The notes below the pieces were generated by a model. The model was not told where the DNA came from. It saw nothing but the letters and a program-made list of their open reading frames with translations, and did not search any database. The translations under genes and the position numbers were made by a program. Below are positions 50,635-63,400 of a DNA stretch of 64,000 nucleotides, piece by piece. The stretch spans positions 25,960,882 to 26,024,881 of the forward strand of contig NW_019211460.1 in assembly GCF_002443255.2 (NCBI RefSeq), read 5' to 3'. The number at the start of each line of letters is the position of its first letter. Position 1 is the first letter of the stretch. This stretch comes from Varroa destructor. Lineage: Eukaryota; Arthropoda; Arachnida; Mesostigmata; Varroidae.

Positions 50635-52937
50635 GCGTTGCGGTGATCATGGGCGCCAATTGGAAAACACGATAGTATGTCAGGGCCAGTTGTTTTTGGC
50701 AAGAAACGAGTTCGAGATGTACATGCGTTTGTCAACGGCGACGACGATGGTGATCATTTAACACATATTATAACACTCCATCAAGGTTTCACGAGGAGTG
50801 ACAAGAGCGCGATGGCACACGTTGTTACACACCGAATGCATGCCGCTAGCATGAAATGCAGTGGATCGGCCACTTGGATAAGAAGAAAGGAAAAAATAGA
50901 TCGATCGTAGATCGATATATTCACAAATACGATAACGTAAGATCAGTTCTTCTAAACGTCACACAGGACCGTATGTTCCACACGCTCCGCTACCCCGGTT
51001 CTTTTGGAAATTGGAAGATTGGTTGTTCCATAATATACCTCCAAGAATGAAGCTGAGGTCAAACAGGTACGTGTACGTACCATGTTCACCAGCCTATCCG
51101 AAAATTTATGCCACCTAAGCCGCTGCGTCGAAGTTGCACCTGTGCTAACAATGAGCAAGTTCCCCGGGAAATGGACACATTAAAGCCGCAGAAAGGAAAG
51201 AGGCAATATAAGCCCCCGGTAAGCAGCAGCCTTGAAGACTGTATCGAAAAGGAACGTGCGACGTAAACATAGGTTGGTCGCTTGAATTTTGTCTCGGTAG
51301 ATTGTGCGCAGGTCGTGAAGGCGTTACATTCACTCTCCGGTGACTGTTTCTGCTAGAGTATATATAAGTGTACCTAGAAAGCAGTGCAGTGCCCTAATTT
51401 GCCAGACGAGAATGAACGACAACAAACCGCAAAGATGAGAAGCAGACGAAATAAATGTGAGGGAATAACTAAACAGATGGCGAGAAAGATAAACACGGCG
51501 ATTTAGCAGACGATCCGGACCTCATGGTGATCCCTCATTATTTAATAGGATAATGAATGTCGGTTAGATAGTTACAAAAATCAGTAGTAGTTAAAGGGAG
51601 GGACGTGAGGGAGGCAGCAGAGAAAAAGGGAGAACGAGAACAACACAATGCACATAGCAAAAAATAACAGAAAAGAGACTAATAGCAACAGAAAATCGTC
51701 GCCGCCCGCCAGACGTGCCTCATATAATAATTACAATTATAAGGATAATAGGAATAGTATAGTGTAGTACAGCTATAACTAGATGTAACCGTCGCGATGA
51801 CTATAATTAGTATTACAATTATTATCTTGTGACTTGCAACTCACTTTGGTGCACATTTCGAAAGATTACTACTATCCGCTGTGTCTTCAGAGGGTTTTCG
51901 TGTTACGCCCACCGTTATCAAAAAGCTCCTTAATGCAAATTACTACTGTTTTTTAAACGAAGAGTAGAATTTTTAAAGTTCGATACTGTTTCGGTCTCCT
52001 CTGTTCAATACGGCGGTATATAGGAATAATAAGTATATTTCCGAACATTCTAAAACGTCGCCGTAGAGCTGCAGGGTCTGTGTTGTCGAAGACCTTTGGT
52101 TTTTTTTTGGTCGATGGATTCAGGATTTTATCTACAGTACGAAAATGATCAAGATTGCTTCTCCCCGCTCTGCGTAACCTTGGTTTTAATTTCTGTCGCA
52201 TGTTGAAATGGGGGAGACCAAATGCAATTCTTGTAATGTTGTATTTATTTATTCAATAATTCGTTACGGTCTTATTTATTGAACATGTATTTATTCGATG
52301 TCGCTAACTATTCCACAACAAATATTTAGCCTGAATACACACGCCGTATTTATTACTTGCGTTAACATTCATCTGGCGGAGTGTTTGGCCAATTACAAGG
52401 ATGGCGATGATGTGTCCTAAGATTTATTCTGTGTACGCGAAAAAAGCTTCGCCGAGCTAAGCATCGCGCAAATGTTGAGCGAATATTAAAATCAACTGGA
52501 GACATTTGGAGCCTAATGCTCCACCAAAAACGGACTGTTATCTTCATCGCTTGCAACAACAACAACGGCACCTGCATTTACGAGCAGAAGTACCAAACCT
52601 CAGCGCTTTTAAATCGACACATACAGCAACTCAAGTGTATGACTTCAGGCTCCAGTGGAGCCATTTGCGCACCCTCACAATTCTATGAAGATATAACCAA
52701 ATGAGGGCAAACAAATTTAGCACTTACTCTAACGAATCCTGTCGAATCGTTCCGGTTTGATTGTCATTGATAATAAATTAAGTGACCGATGCCTCGGTAG
52801 CGCATGGCCTAGAATTTATTAAAGAGTGACCACGAATTTACCCATTCCTTTACCTCATATTGTGCAATCTACCGACTCCTACACGCTTAGTATAGTAGTA
52901 TTTAGCTTTGACTCATGCCACACAAATACGTATATAT

Positions 52938-52988
52938 ACACACACACACACACAACACACACACACACACAAGACACACACACACACA
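52938..52988. repeat. (CA)n microsatellite, slightly interrupted
   Basis: A CA run of about 50 bases with two small interruptions, preceded by a short TA tract. Confidence 0.93.
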
Positions 52989-55128
52989 AGGGCAACAATT
53001 CCTATGAAGACTTTCTAAGGGATTGCAGGCGAATCAGAGAGTCATTTTTGTTATACGCCCCACACTGCATCCGTCTCGTTGAGGGAAGCGCAGCCAGTTG
53101 TTATGCCGTAAGGCCGCCTACATAGATGTACACAAATATATCAAACACATATATTTATATAGATTTACCCTTGGGACTCCTGCCCCATCTGGGTCGTTCG
53201 ATATAGCGGTCGGGTGTGCACACAACACAAACATGTAGAAACAGCTTCGTCCGTAAGTTGATGAAACTGGAAAGATCACTGCCAGATCAGCGCGTCACGT
53301 TGTTGTACCGCCCCGTTGTGTATTCATTCTTCATAATTCGGTTATATATATTTAACTTCCTTTCTTCCCAGTAAGTTTTTATCGGCTTCGTTTGCTTTAT
53401 GTCACCACATTAGTATGTGCCTATTATGTATATGTGATCTCTTACGCAAGAAATGCCGGTTCAAGTCTTTGACAGTACAGGATTTTTTCTGCATTTAATT
53501 TGTTGATTGTTTTTTTGTTTTAATATACTACAATATTGCAGTAGTCAGAATATCCCGCGTCGCTTTTGTACCGAGCAATACATTTAGTTCCGTGTTCGTC
53601 GAATTTGAGTTGGCCGATCACAGCGATGTTTAGGACTTACAGGTGACTACTAGGGCGTAGGGCGTTTATCCACCTCTGCAAGTGTCCTTACTGCTTCTTG
53701 AGTAACGAGTATGTATGGAACACTAAACATCAGACAAGGGAGCAGGTCGCGCGCGGACGTTTAAGATCATGTCGCCCCGTCCGTTTTCGTTGGTTTTTCC
53801 TCTGACACATAACGGTTTGTGTGAACGGTTTTGTCTATCACACGCGATTGTAGGATAGCATGCGTGCAATTCGTCAAAACGTAATGGAGTTAGCTACGGC
53901 ATTTGACGCCGATCGCGGGCCGTTCCCGTAGTGCGGTTAGCTTCTTTCTTTTCAAGCATATGAAGAAAATAAGAGTAAGCAAACTTGACACATCGATCTC
54001 TGTTCGTCCGAGCTGCCTGTGGACAACAACATTTCCGTCAGCTCACGCATTGATACTAGCAAAATCGATAACAGGTTATCAATCCAAGATCAGCATTATT
54101 TAAATCATCATCAGCAGACAGCTATGCGGCATTGAATTACACGTAGCTATCGTACAGAGCGTAGGTACACTCACTAAACTTGAGGTATTGTCTCGAAAGT
54201 AGGAAATTTCGTCGGCTTTGACATCAAGGCCTGCGATACAAATCGGCCACAACAACAATGGCAACGAAACACAACAGGATGCGCAATGGAAGTTATTTGC
54301 CAACAGTGATCTTAGATGTAACAAAAGTGACAGGCCGCGTGGCGTTAGCACCCGACGAGAAGAAGAGTAACTTTCGTACCAAACTGTCGTTTTGATGAGC
54401 GTTCGCCATTCTCCGTGTATCTACTTTATTTCTCCTAGAACTGTTGAACGTATGCAAAAGAGGAGCAGTAAAACGAAGCCATTCTTCGACGCACATAGAA
54501 TGGCACTCAGGCGTTGGAAGATGCCCAGAAAAAACGTAACTTGCGTATGTTTGGTTTATGATGGCCAACTGATAAAATGAATAAAAGGAACGAGTTAGTT
54601 GTAGAAACATCTTTAAATATTAACGGTGCATAGCGGTATATGGTGTAGGTGAATTATTAATTCAGTAATAAAATGGCTAGTGAAGTTATTAAGGCGGTGT
54701 TAATGCTGCTGCTGTTTCGCCATAATCCAGAAAAGCAGCGGCAAAAACATAACACACAGTTTATACACAAAGAAATTTCTTGGAAATTTACGATAAATCA
54801 AGTGAACAGGCCAAGCAAAACACTGACAGTTAAAGAATTAATCTAATGGGTTAGTTTTATCGACAGGCACGCGTTGCCGAAATCGATGAGAACAATACCG
54901 AAATAAACGAATGTATCGTAAGTTAATTGAAGTTGCGAATGTCTTTTAGCAAGAGCCTCTAAATATTTAATACCGTCTTGCTAAGCGACGAGCGAAAGAA
55001 ACTGCAACTGTTTTCTTCGTTTAGCCTTTCTTGGGCAAATACACTGCGGAAAAATAAACTCCAAAGGTAGTGTTGGGTAGACTCAGCACAACTTCGAAAG
55101 GCTTCGACTAGCGTCCGATTATGCCTAT

Positions 55129-55145
55129 CCCCCCCCCCACCCCCC
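55129..55145. repeat. C-rich homopolymer tract
   Basis: Sixteen C interrupted by a single A. Its length may be unreliable in the assembly. Confidence 0.85.
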
Positions 55146-56437
55146 GACCTTGCTAACAACAAATTGAGAAAAAAAATGGATATACGTTAATGATATCTAG
55201 TATGATATATGGGAATTAAATGACAAATTTACAGCAACGGCAATGGTGTAAGAGGCAAGTGTTACGCACGAAAAAGCAACAGTGATTTACTTATTGAGAG
55301 CGATGCATAATTATAACGATATTAATAATAAAAATAATATACCCGGACAAAAGTGCAACTATATTAACCAAATACTATTAATTACTACAAATGACAAGAC
55401 ACAGGTGCGTAATGAGATAATATAATAAACACTCATAAATGCGACACTTCACAAAAAAAATGCATGACAGTATACACACAAATAAACGGTATAAGGAATT
55501 GACTATTATTAATGCGACCATTTAAAAAGAAAGGTTTGCCCAGCTGTTCTACAGTCCCACTGAAGTCACCCGAAGTACCGAAAACAAAAACGAACGCCAC
55601 GTAAACTTGCACCAGTGAATTACCACGAGGTTATGTTAAATCATCATCATATTATCCTTGATACTTACATAAGTACTATTAATTATATATACATACATAT
55701 ATAGCGGGGTAGGAAAGAGAACAGCGGGTGAGGGAGCAATCGCCACAGCAGCAGGATCAAGCGTCTATTAAAATCTAAGCTATCTATTAAAATACCGTTG
55801 AATTTTAAATTTAGCTTTTGTTTATGTACATCTCAAGGATATTCGCAGCACCATTTCTAACTTAAAATTTATAACTGGCAACGATATGTAAGCAATTGGT
55901 CGGAACACGCAACGCGTTATAGTAAGATAGCGACAGCGTGCAATTGCACGAACAGGAGAGAGCCTTGTGAGGAACAGCTGGGGCCTAGAACGAAGAAAAA
56001 CGGGCGGCATCTCCTGAGCTTTGGAAATACTAGAAAACGTGTGCAGAATGCTAATATACGATGACCATAATGCCGATGATGATGACATTGGACTGTCGAA
56101 GGTGAATGAGACGTAAGCAACAATAGATAACTCGGGGGAGCAGATGACGATTATATTATTACTGCAATGAAAACCAATGAATATATATATGACAACAATA
56201 ACGACAGCAACCGTAGCTGTTAAATGTGCTGCTTTAGTCGAACGCCTCACGTAACGCACGATGCTTCGTCCGTCTGAATATTTACAATAATTCTAGATAA
56301 GGTTAAACGATCATCTTACGGCGATAATAAAAAACGAAGGCAATTAGCTGCAACAAGTAAATTAGACAGACGACGAAAGTGAGGCAAGGACATGACAATA
56401 ACAGCGACAACTGAGAAACGAACGGCGGAGAAATGCA

Positions 56438-56443
56438 AATAAA
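56438..56443 (+). terminator. candidate poly(A) signal
   Basis: AATAAA is followed within about 15 bases by a GT-rich stretch (ctgttttgt), the usual order of cleavage elements. It ends an A-rich plus-strand stretch and is my best guess for the distal end of the abLIM transcript. A nearer AATAAA is at 51450. Confidence 0.35.
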
Positions 56444-58354
56444 ACACTGTTTTGTAAACATAAATATATTGGATTTATGTTCTACGTAATATAGACAAAT
56501 CGGTGCTATTTTGATACTAGATATGAATAATAGAAAAGTTATTTGTTTTGTTTATAGCACAGAAACATATAAGTTGCAGACGTTGCTAACTATACCAAAT
56601 GATTAGTTTTGACTGACTCGCTATAGTCGAGTTATAGATATTAACCGAACTTTGGATATCAAAACGAAAACAAATTTCGTAATATCTAGTCCTATTTCAC
56701 AGCTGTCGTCTTCTCGTAGCTGATAGACAAATTCAACTCTCGCGTCTGCATGAAGTTATAATTATTTTTCATTCTATGAGTTTCCTTATATAGTTTGTAT
56801 ACATAACTCACAAAACAGAAATCCATGGAAACACGTTCAAGGAATATTGCAGGAGGGTAGATGAAGGGCTTTCATTCTATAAACGGAAGCATTACCTTCG
56901 TGCGGCATTTCCAATTGAAGCTTGAGGGTTTTGCCCGACACCAGTTCATAGGACTCTTTTTGGTAAGCAGTATGTAGCAAGAACTACATCAATAGGATAA
57001 CCAGGAACAAGAGGTTTCTGGTACCAGGTTCGATTCAAATTGCAAGTCCGGAGTCGGCGAGGTTTCATTCGAATTTACGTAGAGCATTCACCCTGTTTCA
57101 GTGGCTGTATCTACTAGAATTACCACAAAGGATTTCTGTTACCAAGCGCCTCCGTATTATGGCCATATACAATATTTCGTCAAGAGCTAATGAAATGTGA
57201 TTGAAGATGGCAATTTCTTTAAAGTTGCTAGTATAGTGCATCAACAATGTGAGTTACAATAAACTTCTATAACCTGTCGCTAAATATTTGTATTATTATT
57301 ATTATATACATTATTGCAGCTTTACGTTATCTTTGCTTCTCGTTCTGGGATGGATTTTATAAGCCTCCGCTAATTCTATATAGAACCTTTGTGGCTGAGC
57401 AGACTTACCTGCTGTACAGCGTATAGACCATTTGGGCATACCTTTGATCTGTTTTCCCGTAATAACCCAGGTTAACGCAGATACTTAACACAGAAATAAA
57501 TTAGATTTATAACAATTGCGCGCTAGAGGTCAACCTAGTTTTCTGAAAGTTGTCAGACTAGTTGCAAGTATGAATAACACAAAAGGCTAACGTTTCAATA
57601 AAGCAACCGTCAATAGACGATGTGCCTTTGGAATTGTACAAAGATTTAGAAATACATTATGATTAAGCTGTTTGTTTTAACCAATTGTGATGTCGATTAT
57701 GGGGTTACTGTGATCAATCGAAGACCCGGCATAGCCAACACCGAATTGTAGCTCGTGTCTAAGCTCAAAAGCGTTGCATGCCTCGGGGCATTTCTTGTCA
57801 ATGTGTCATATGTGTACTATTGCTGATACCTAACAAAGGAATCGATAAAATTCTATTCTTAAGAAAAGCACAGTCGGGATCTTGTTTTGTCATATGCTTG
57901 AGGATTATGGTTTAGGCAGTAGCAATTACCTCAGCGACGATATCAAGCATAAAACTTAAAAAAGTTCATTTTTAGTGGAAGTAATTTGTGATCTAAAATC
58001 GAAACCGAAATACATCGACACTTCGCTTCATCCTGCGCGAAAGGCCTTCTGAAGCAACAGTACCGAAAGAAAATCTTAGATACATGTTCGCGGCACTAGC
58101 CGGCATCGATGTCAATTTTAATAGAACTCACTGACAAGTATCTGCGAGTCATTGTGGGGCACAGTTGTACCTATTCTAAAACCTCTTCAATACGCTGGAA
58201 TAGGTGCGCTTACATTAGGAGTACTGATCTGATATATCGTGCAATGAAAGCTTTAGACCTGACTGGGTTTCTTCTGGAAAGGCAAAACTCCTCGTTTATG
58301 AGCTTTTTTACGCAATACTGTTGCTATATAATGGACTAATTTGATCAAGAATCG

Positions 58355-58373
58355 TTTTTTTTTTTTTTTTTTT
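58355..58373. repeat. poly(T) tract
   Basis: Nineteen consecutive T. On the minus strand it would be a poly(A), possibly the tail of an old retroposed copy. No such copy was recognised. Confidence 0.9.
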
Positions 58374-59160
58374 AAGCAAAAAATGCCTGCAGGTCGAAAT
58401 AACTCAACGAAGTACAGAAGGCAGCTGAAACCATATGTACTAACCAGTGTCTTGCAATGCGTTCTGCGCACATGTATCAAACATATCGCAACTTCGTATA
58501 TCGAGCAAGAACTGCGCTGTAATTGTGATGGATTTCCATATTAATAACCGCAGAGGTCAACGCACGCGTTGGAAGCGTTTATGTAACTAACAATTTTTCA
58601 TCTATTTCTATTTCAAAACGCTAGATCAGGCTGAAGCCTAGCCGCATATGGAAAAGCGCGCCTAGTCGTCTTGTACCTGCAAATCTGATAATCCCTAAGT
58701 ATAGCTTAAACACTCAATCTTGGACAAGAATAGCGTCATTCGAATTGGTTTTTAGCGTGAAATTAACTGAAAAATAATTCGTTTATCCATGAGTGAAAAA
58801 TTTTTAATCCGATACGTATATCCGCAGTCTGTGGCACGCGCTGTTTGCAAAATCTTTTCTAGGTCATATTGATTGTGTATACTTACCTTGTACTTAGTTC
58901 TGATATTATCAAATGTTTGTTTTCGTAAAAAAGGTGACAAATAAACTTACCCATACACAAGTACGCCCTGCATAAGGGAATACGTCTTCTAAGAGTTCCA
59001 TAATTATACCCACAAAACAGTTTTCATTAAGCTGTTGTATGTATTAAATATTCATTTTTATACTAATTTAGCATGTGGTCTATTTTTGTCTTTTTTTCGA
59101 AGGGGAACGGCTGTATTACCTGCAAATCAGTTACTTTATGCGCGAAAGGACAAGACTGAG

Positions 59161-59240
59161 TCCCCGCGATAGCTTGACGAGAAAGATATTTGATTGCCAA
59201 TCTTGTTGAACGCGTTGTGGTCTGGGTCCGAACCCGAGCA
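59161..59240 (+). repeat. degenerate tRNA-like sequence (possible SINE head)
   Basis: A D-arm-like tagcttgacgagaaaga is followed by an anticodon-arm-like loop ttgccaa (59194-59200, central triplet GCC). A good T-arm, tctgggtccgaacccgagc (59221-59239), has loop TCCGAAC. The spacing resembles a tRNA and the box B region differs from the consensus at two positions. The two acceptor-stem halves do not pair, so it is not a working tRNA gene. It is more likely a tRNA-derived SINE relic or pseudo-tRNA. Confidence 0.35.
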
Positions 59241-60378
59241 TAGACGCACTTCCTTTTGTGGTGAAAGACATCCGTCTGACAAAATGCGGAATGGCAATAA
59301 ATTAAGTTAATTTATGAATTTATTCTTTAATTAAAAAAATGTAGTTAATTATATAATAGTAAATTCTCATATCATAATTACTAGAAGACAATAATTTATT
59401 TATTCCTCAGGTGTATCCGTCTGATTGAATAATTACTCATACATTTTTTTGATAAATTATTTTTTAATGCTTGTATATTATTATTTTTTACGATAAAGTA
59501 TAATATTGAGCTTATTTTCAATTTTTGATCCTAGCATTTCATATTAGGTAAGACGTAAAACTTGGAATATGGAAGCGACAAAATACAGGTATGGGGCGAA
59601 TTATAGACATCTAGTGGTTTGTTCTACCATGTACAGATACAAAGATAATTTCAAATAGCCGGGTATTTATAGTTGTTTCTATTAAGTTGTCACTAATAAT
59701 TTTCTATTTGGTTTATTCGTTGTATACAGTATTGGTTTTCGTAGGTCGTTGTCATTAATACGACGATATTTTGTACGACGTTAATACGACGAAACCTATC
59801 CTATTACACTTTTTGCTATCGACTTCGTGAGACATCTGATATACCTCTTCGCAGAGCTAACGATCTTTAAAAGCACCATTTGAGAAGTTCAGAAAGCAAA
59901 CTTTAGATTTCTTCAAAAGTTGACATTTGTTAGTGGGTGATAGGATAGGTCTCGTTTAAATGAATCACAGATTTCAAAAAAGCGATGCAATTGAAAGAAA
60001 ATGTCGTTATAGATATGATTTACAAAAGATAACTTAGCCTAGATGTAGGTATGCTAAAAATAAAAAGACATAATGCCCACTCCATGATGTATAATTAACT
60101 TCCTCGGAGCGGCTCTTTTTTTAGTGGATTTTTAAACGCATCGCGCCCTTCCCTCTCCTGACGTTCACAAGAGGCAACCCATTGAACGGGTCATGTATTC
60201 TGTCTGAGTCATCCATTCAAATTTTAGCGGGCAACCGGTCCTGCTTCCTCCGCGCAAAAACTAAATTGAGCCGATTGTCTCACCTGCTGCCAACCATCGC
60301 TACGGCTCGGCGAAACGGTTCGACGATTTAATTTTGTGAATGTTATTAGTTCGAAACGGGAAGAACTGTTGATTTGCG

Positions 60379-60453
60379 ATGGAGCAGTCACCTCTGGGCA
60401 CAACTGTGCTTGTCGATGAGATCGTCTCCGATGCTCTGCAAAGGCTTCGAGCG
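60379..60453 (+). CDS. unidentified gene, first coding exon
   Basis: The ATG at 60379 has G at -3 and G at +4. The exon encodes MEQSPLGTTVLVDEIVSDAL and a short basic end, 25 codons in all. The donor GCG|GTACGA is moderate. The upstream leader is open to stops, so this ATG is the natural start. Confidence 0.6.
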
Positions 60454-63400
60454 GTACGAACTATTTTTGTTTCACCTCTTATGGTTCTGCCTGCCATTGG
60501 TTACAAAAAGTTAATTTACCACTTTAATTTGGTTGCGCTGGCTATTCATCGCATTATGTCTGTATAACTAGTCACTTGAACGTCTTACATGGGATTCATA
60601 TACATACATGCTGCGCATTTAAACGTGTAAAATGTTTAAAGTATCTTAATTAGGGGATGAGTTATTTCCTGTGGCATAGCTAATACATGGGAGTAATCTG
60701 AGATTTCGTGATCATCGATGTCCGCTGATGTTGAACACGACCATATTATCGTACATTCATAAATTCCGAGTTTCCATTTGTTAAACTAAAGCTAGTATTC
60801 ACAACATGCTATTCAATTACATAAAATAGCGTTCATTATCAAACTGTGTAACAAATTCTCATTTCGCGCCATGTCACAAATAGCAAAATATATAATCGTA
60901 ATAACAGTATATAATAGTAACATATAGTAATATAAATAATAGTAACCAATAAAACAGATGATAAAGTTGACCATATGCGTATATGTGTAAATATGTGAAA
61001 TTTCGACATTTTATCAATGGAAATATGACGATATACCTGCCAAGACAAAAGATGTTGTTAGTGTAAAAAGAAATTAATTTTTGTAGATCATTGATCATTG
61101 CCATTATTACGATTATATTCTGGCTCTTTTAGGATCATTTGCTGAGAATTCACAGAACTGTTCACGCATAAAAAGAACTACAATACTGAAAGCTACCCTC
61201 ACAATCTCAAATTTATACGGATCGGTTAGAAACGTCTTTGCTCTTTAGTAATGATGTAGGTAACTGTTAGTCTTAAGACGCATATGAATGGCTGAAGGTT
61301 CGCGCTGCTTGAGGATCACTTGTACTATTTACAATGTCTGTTCAGAACTCCAGTAGCTTTATTGAGCAGGCTCTGCTCACCAAACCTATTTTTGTATCCT
61401 TTTTTTCAGGGCGATATCCTGCCTGATGAGTCGTTGTCGTTTGCTCCTCGTGAGCCCATTGCTCGATCAACTTCCGTGACACATCCGGCGGCTCACTGGG
61501 GTTACCGCTCATATACCGATGATATATTGAAGTCGTTTATCGATCGACCATCTGGGTTTAGTGGCGCACCAAATTTCTCTAATGATTCTAGGTTGAGAGA
61601 AGAGGGGGGACCCGACCCGCTGTCGGCAAGCGCATCATTAACCGCCCCATTTAGCGTCAATGGTAGCCGCACGGACGTGAGCAGGAATCCGCTGAAGGAA
61701 AATAGCGATCCATTCGATAACTCGATTTGTTCAAACCTCTTTAATGAGCAGCAAAATAGGCATCAGCTGGACTCCTCTGAAGAATTTGTGTCAGGCGAAA
61801 AGCTTTTAGACGAATTCGAAGCTGACCAGAGACGATGCCAAGAAGAAAACCTATTCAAGGATGTAAGTCATTGTGTTAAGACTGAGACCTCTTAGCAAAA
61901 TACTCGCACTGAAGGTTTATCTCGTATACCGCATATTTGCTTACCGATCTTGTTTCCTAGCTATTTTCATTTTAGTTTAATCCAGTGATCGTGACGAGGC
62001 ATTCTTGTATACACGTATTTTCTAAATATCAGGGTATATACATACATACTTCCGAACGTGACTGTTACAATATTTCCTTTATCGATCTTTCTATTTCGGG
62101 TTACTGCTGTTTTGACAGAGTCGTCCAGTGCCTTTTGAGTGCGCCTCTTTGGCTGTGTCGCCTGAAAAGGTTGTTCGAAAGCAAGTTCAACCTCCGGAAT
62201 GGACTGAAGCTTCTTACCGCGTTGACTCCGAATCCTTCTTTACTGCCACTGGTCGAGAGTCAAGGAATAGCATACTTTCAGGAAAACAATCTTCTATAGC
62301 TTCCACAACAGAGACACTCAGCGCAAACAACAGCATCACCGGCCACCAAAAGGGAGTAAGGAACTGAACAGTTACTTAACAGACAAATGCATTTAATACA
62401 ATTTGATTACCTTATATATAGAATATATTTTCTTATGTAAGATAGAAATATATTGATGATCCGTGTTTGTATTTATGCTTGTAGCATTCCAAATAATTAA
62501 AATGCACCAAAAATTGATAAATATACAAGCCTTTCAAGCTTGATAAAAGCATTTCCTTAAAAATAATAAATAAAAAATAAAAATAAATAAAAGGAATCCT
62601 ATGAAAGGTACAAATGAACAATGAGGTTATGCGCATTGGAAATGCATGTAGTAGATTGTCGAAAAAATATTGACCGTTTTTAAAATAATAATTGAAGCTA
62701 ATATTATTTTCATTTCAAAATAACATTACTAAACGGAATATGCACTGTTTTGATTGATGACTTTCTACCCCATTTTTCTGGTAACACCGCAACCCATCAT
62801 TGTAAACTTCTGTGGCCGAAAAATTAAAATAAGCGATTTTTGAGTTCAAAAGCGTAACACTAAGTAAACACCACTAAGGGTGTTCCTGCAAAGAGCGAAA
62901 TAAATGATAGTCTGATGGTGCAAGATCCGGGCTAAATGGTGGATGTATTAAAATAACTTATCTAACTTCTCTCAGTTCTTGCTGAGTAGTTAAAGATATA
63001 TGTCGTCTGGAACTTTCATGATTGAAGAACATTTTCTTCTGTGCCAGGCGGCAGTACGATTCGTTTCTAATCCCACCGAACATACACCATCACGTTGTTT
63101 AGGATCAGTCTAAGCTTCGTTATAGATTGAACAGTACCGTTTCTTATTTTCAAATTACTATTCGTTTTTCGACACCATTATCAACCTCTTTTAAAATAAC
63201 CTGATTTTGTTGCGTTACGTTATCTTCCGCAGCTGAAGGGGTTACTAATAGGATAACTCATTTCGGTGTGACACCAGTTTTTTTTCGTGGTTAGCCAGCT
63301 TGCCTTACGCCTTTTGAAAGTGTTTAATGGTGGATTTTAAGTGATATCAACGCTATTTACGTGTCGACCTCGCTTAACTTTTTAAACATTTTCTGTAATT

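Larger units (their letters stand above)
50635..56443 (+). other. unc-115: probable long 3' UTR / downstream region of abLIM
   Basis: No coding sequence is recognised. The plus strand is A-rich and full of CAA/ACA/GAC-type words, especially 51400-51720 and 55200-56440, which is common in arthropod 3' UTRs. Possible poly(A) signals (AATAAA) lie at 51450 and 56438. A minus-strand frame of 145 codons at 55822-56259 looks like chance. The true transcript end is unknown. Confidence 0.35.
56444..60378. other. intergenic region
   Basis: No coding sequence is recognised. It contains a poly(T) tract, a degenerate tRNA-like fragment and a very AT-rich block at 59290-59520. A 12-base direct repeat (ttaatacgacga) occurs twice around 59755-59792. 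The last 200 bases should include the promoter of the next gene, but I see no TATA box. Confidence 0.6.

Noticed and set aside
55822..56259. 145-codon minus-strand ORF
   Set aside because: No family resemblance, overlaps other open frames, biased composition from an A-rich plus strand, and lies in probable 3' UTR.
57000..57060. ggttcgattc box B-like string
   Set aside because: No matching box A, D-arm or anticodon arm at the right distance, so not a tRNA gene.
61320..61409. Met-start extension of the second exon of the unidentified gene
   Set aside because: This part is the intron end including the pyrimidine tract and CAG acceptor. The frame is open only by chance, and phase agreement supports splicing at 61410.
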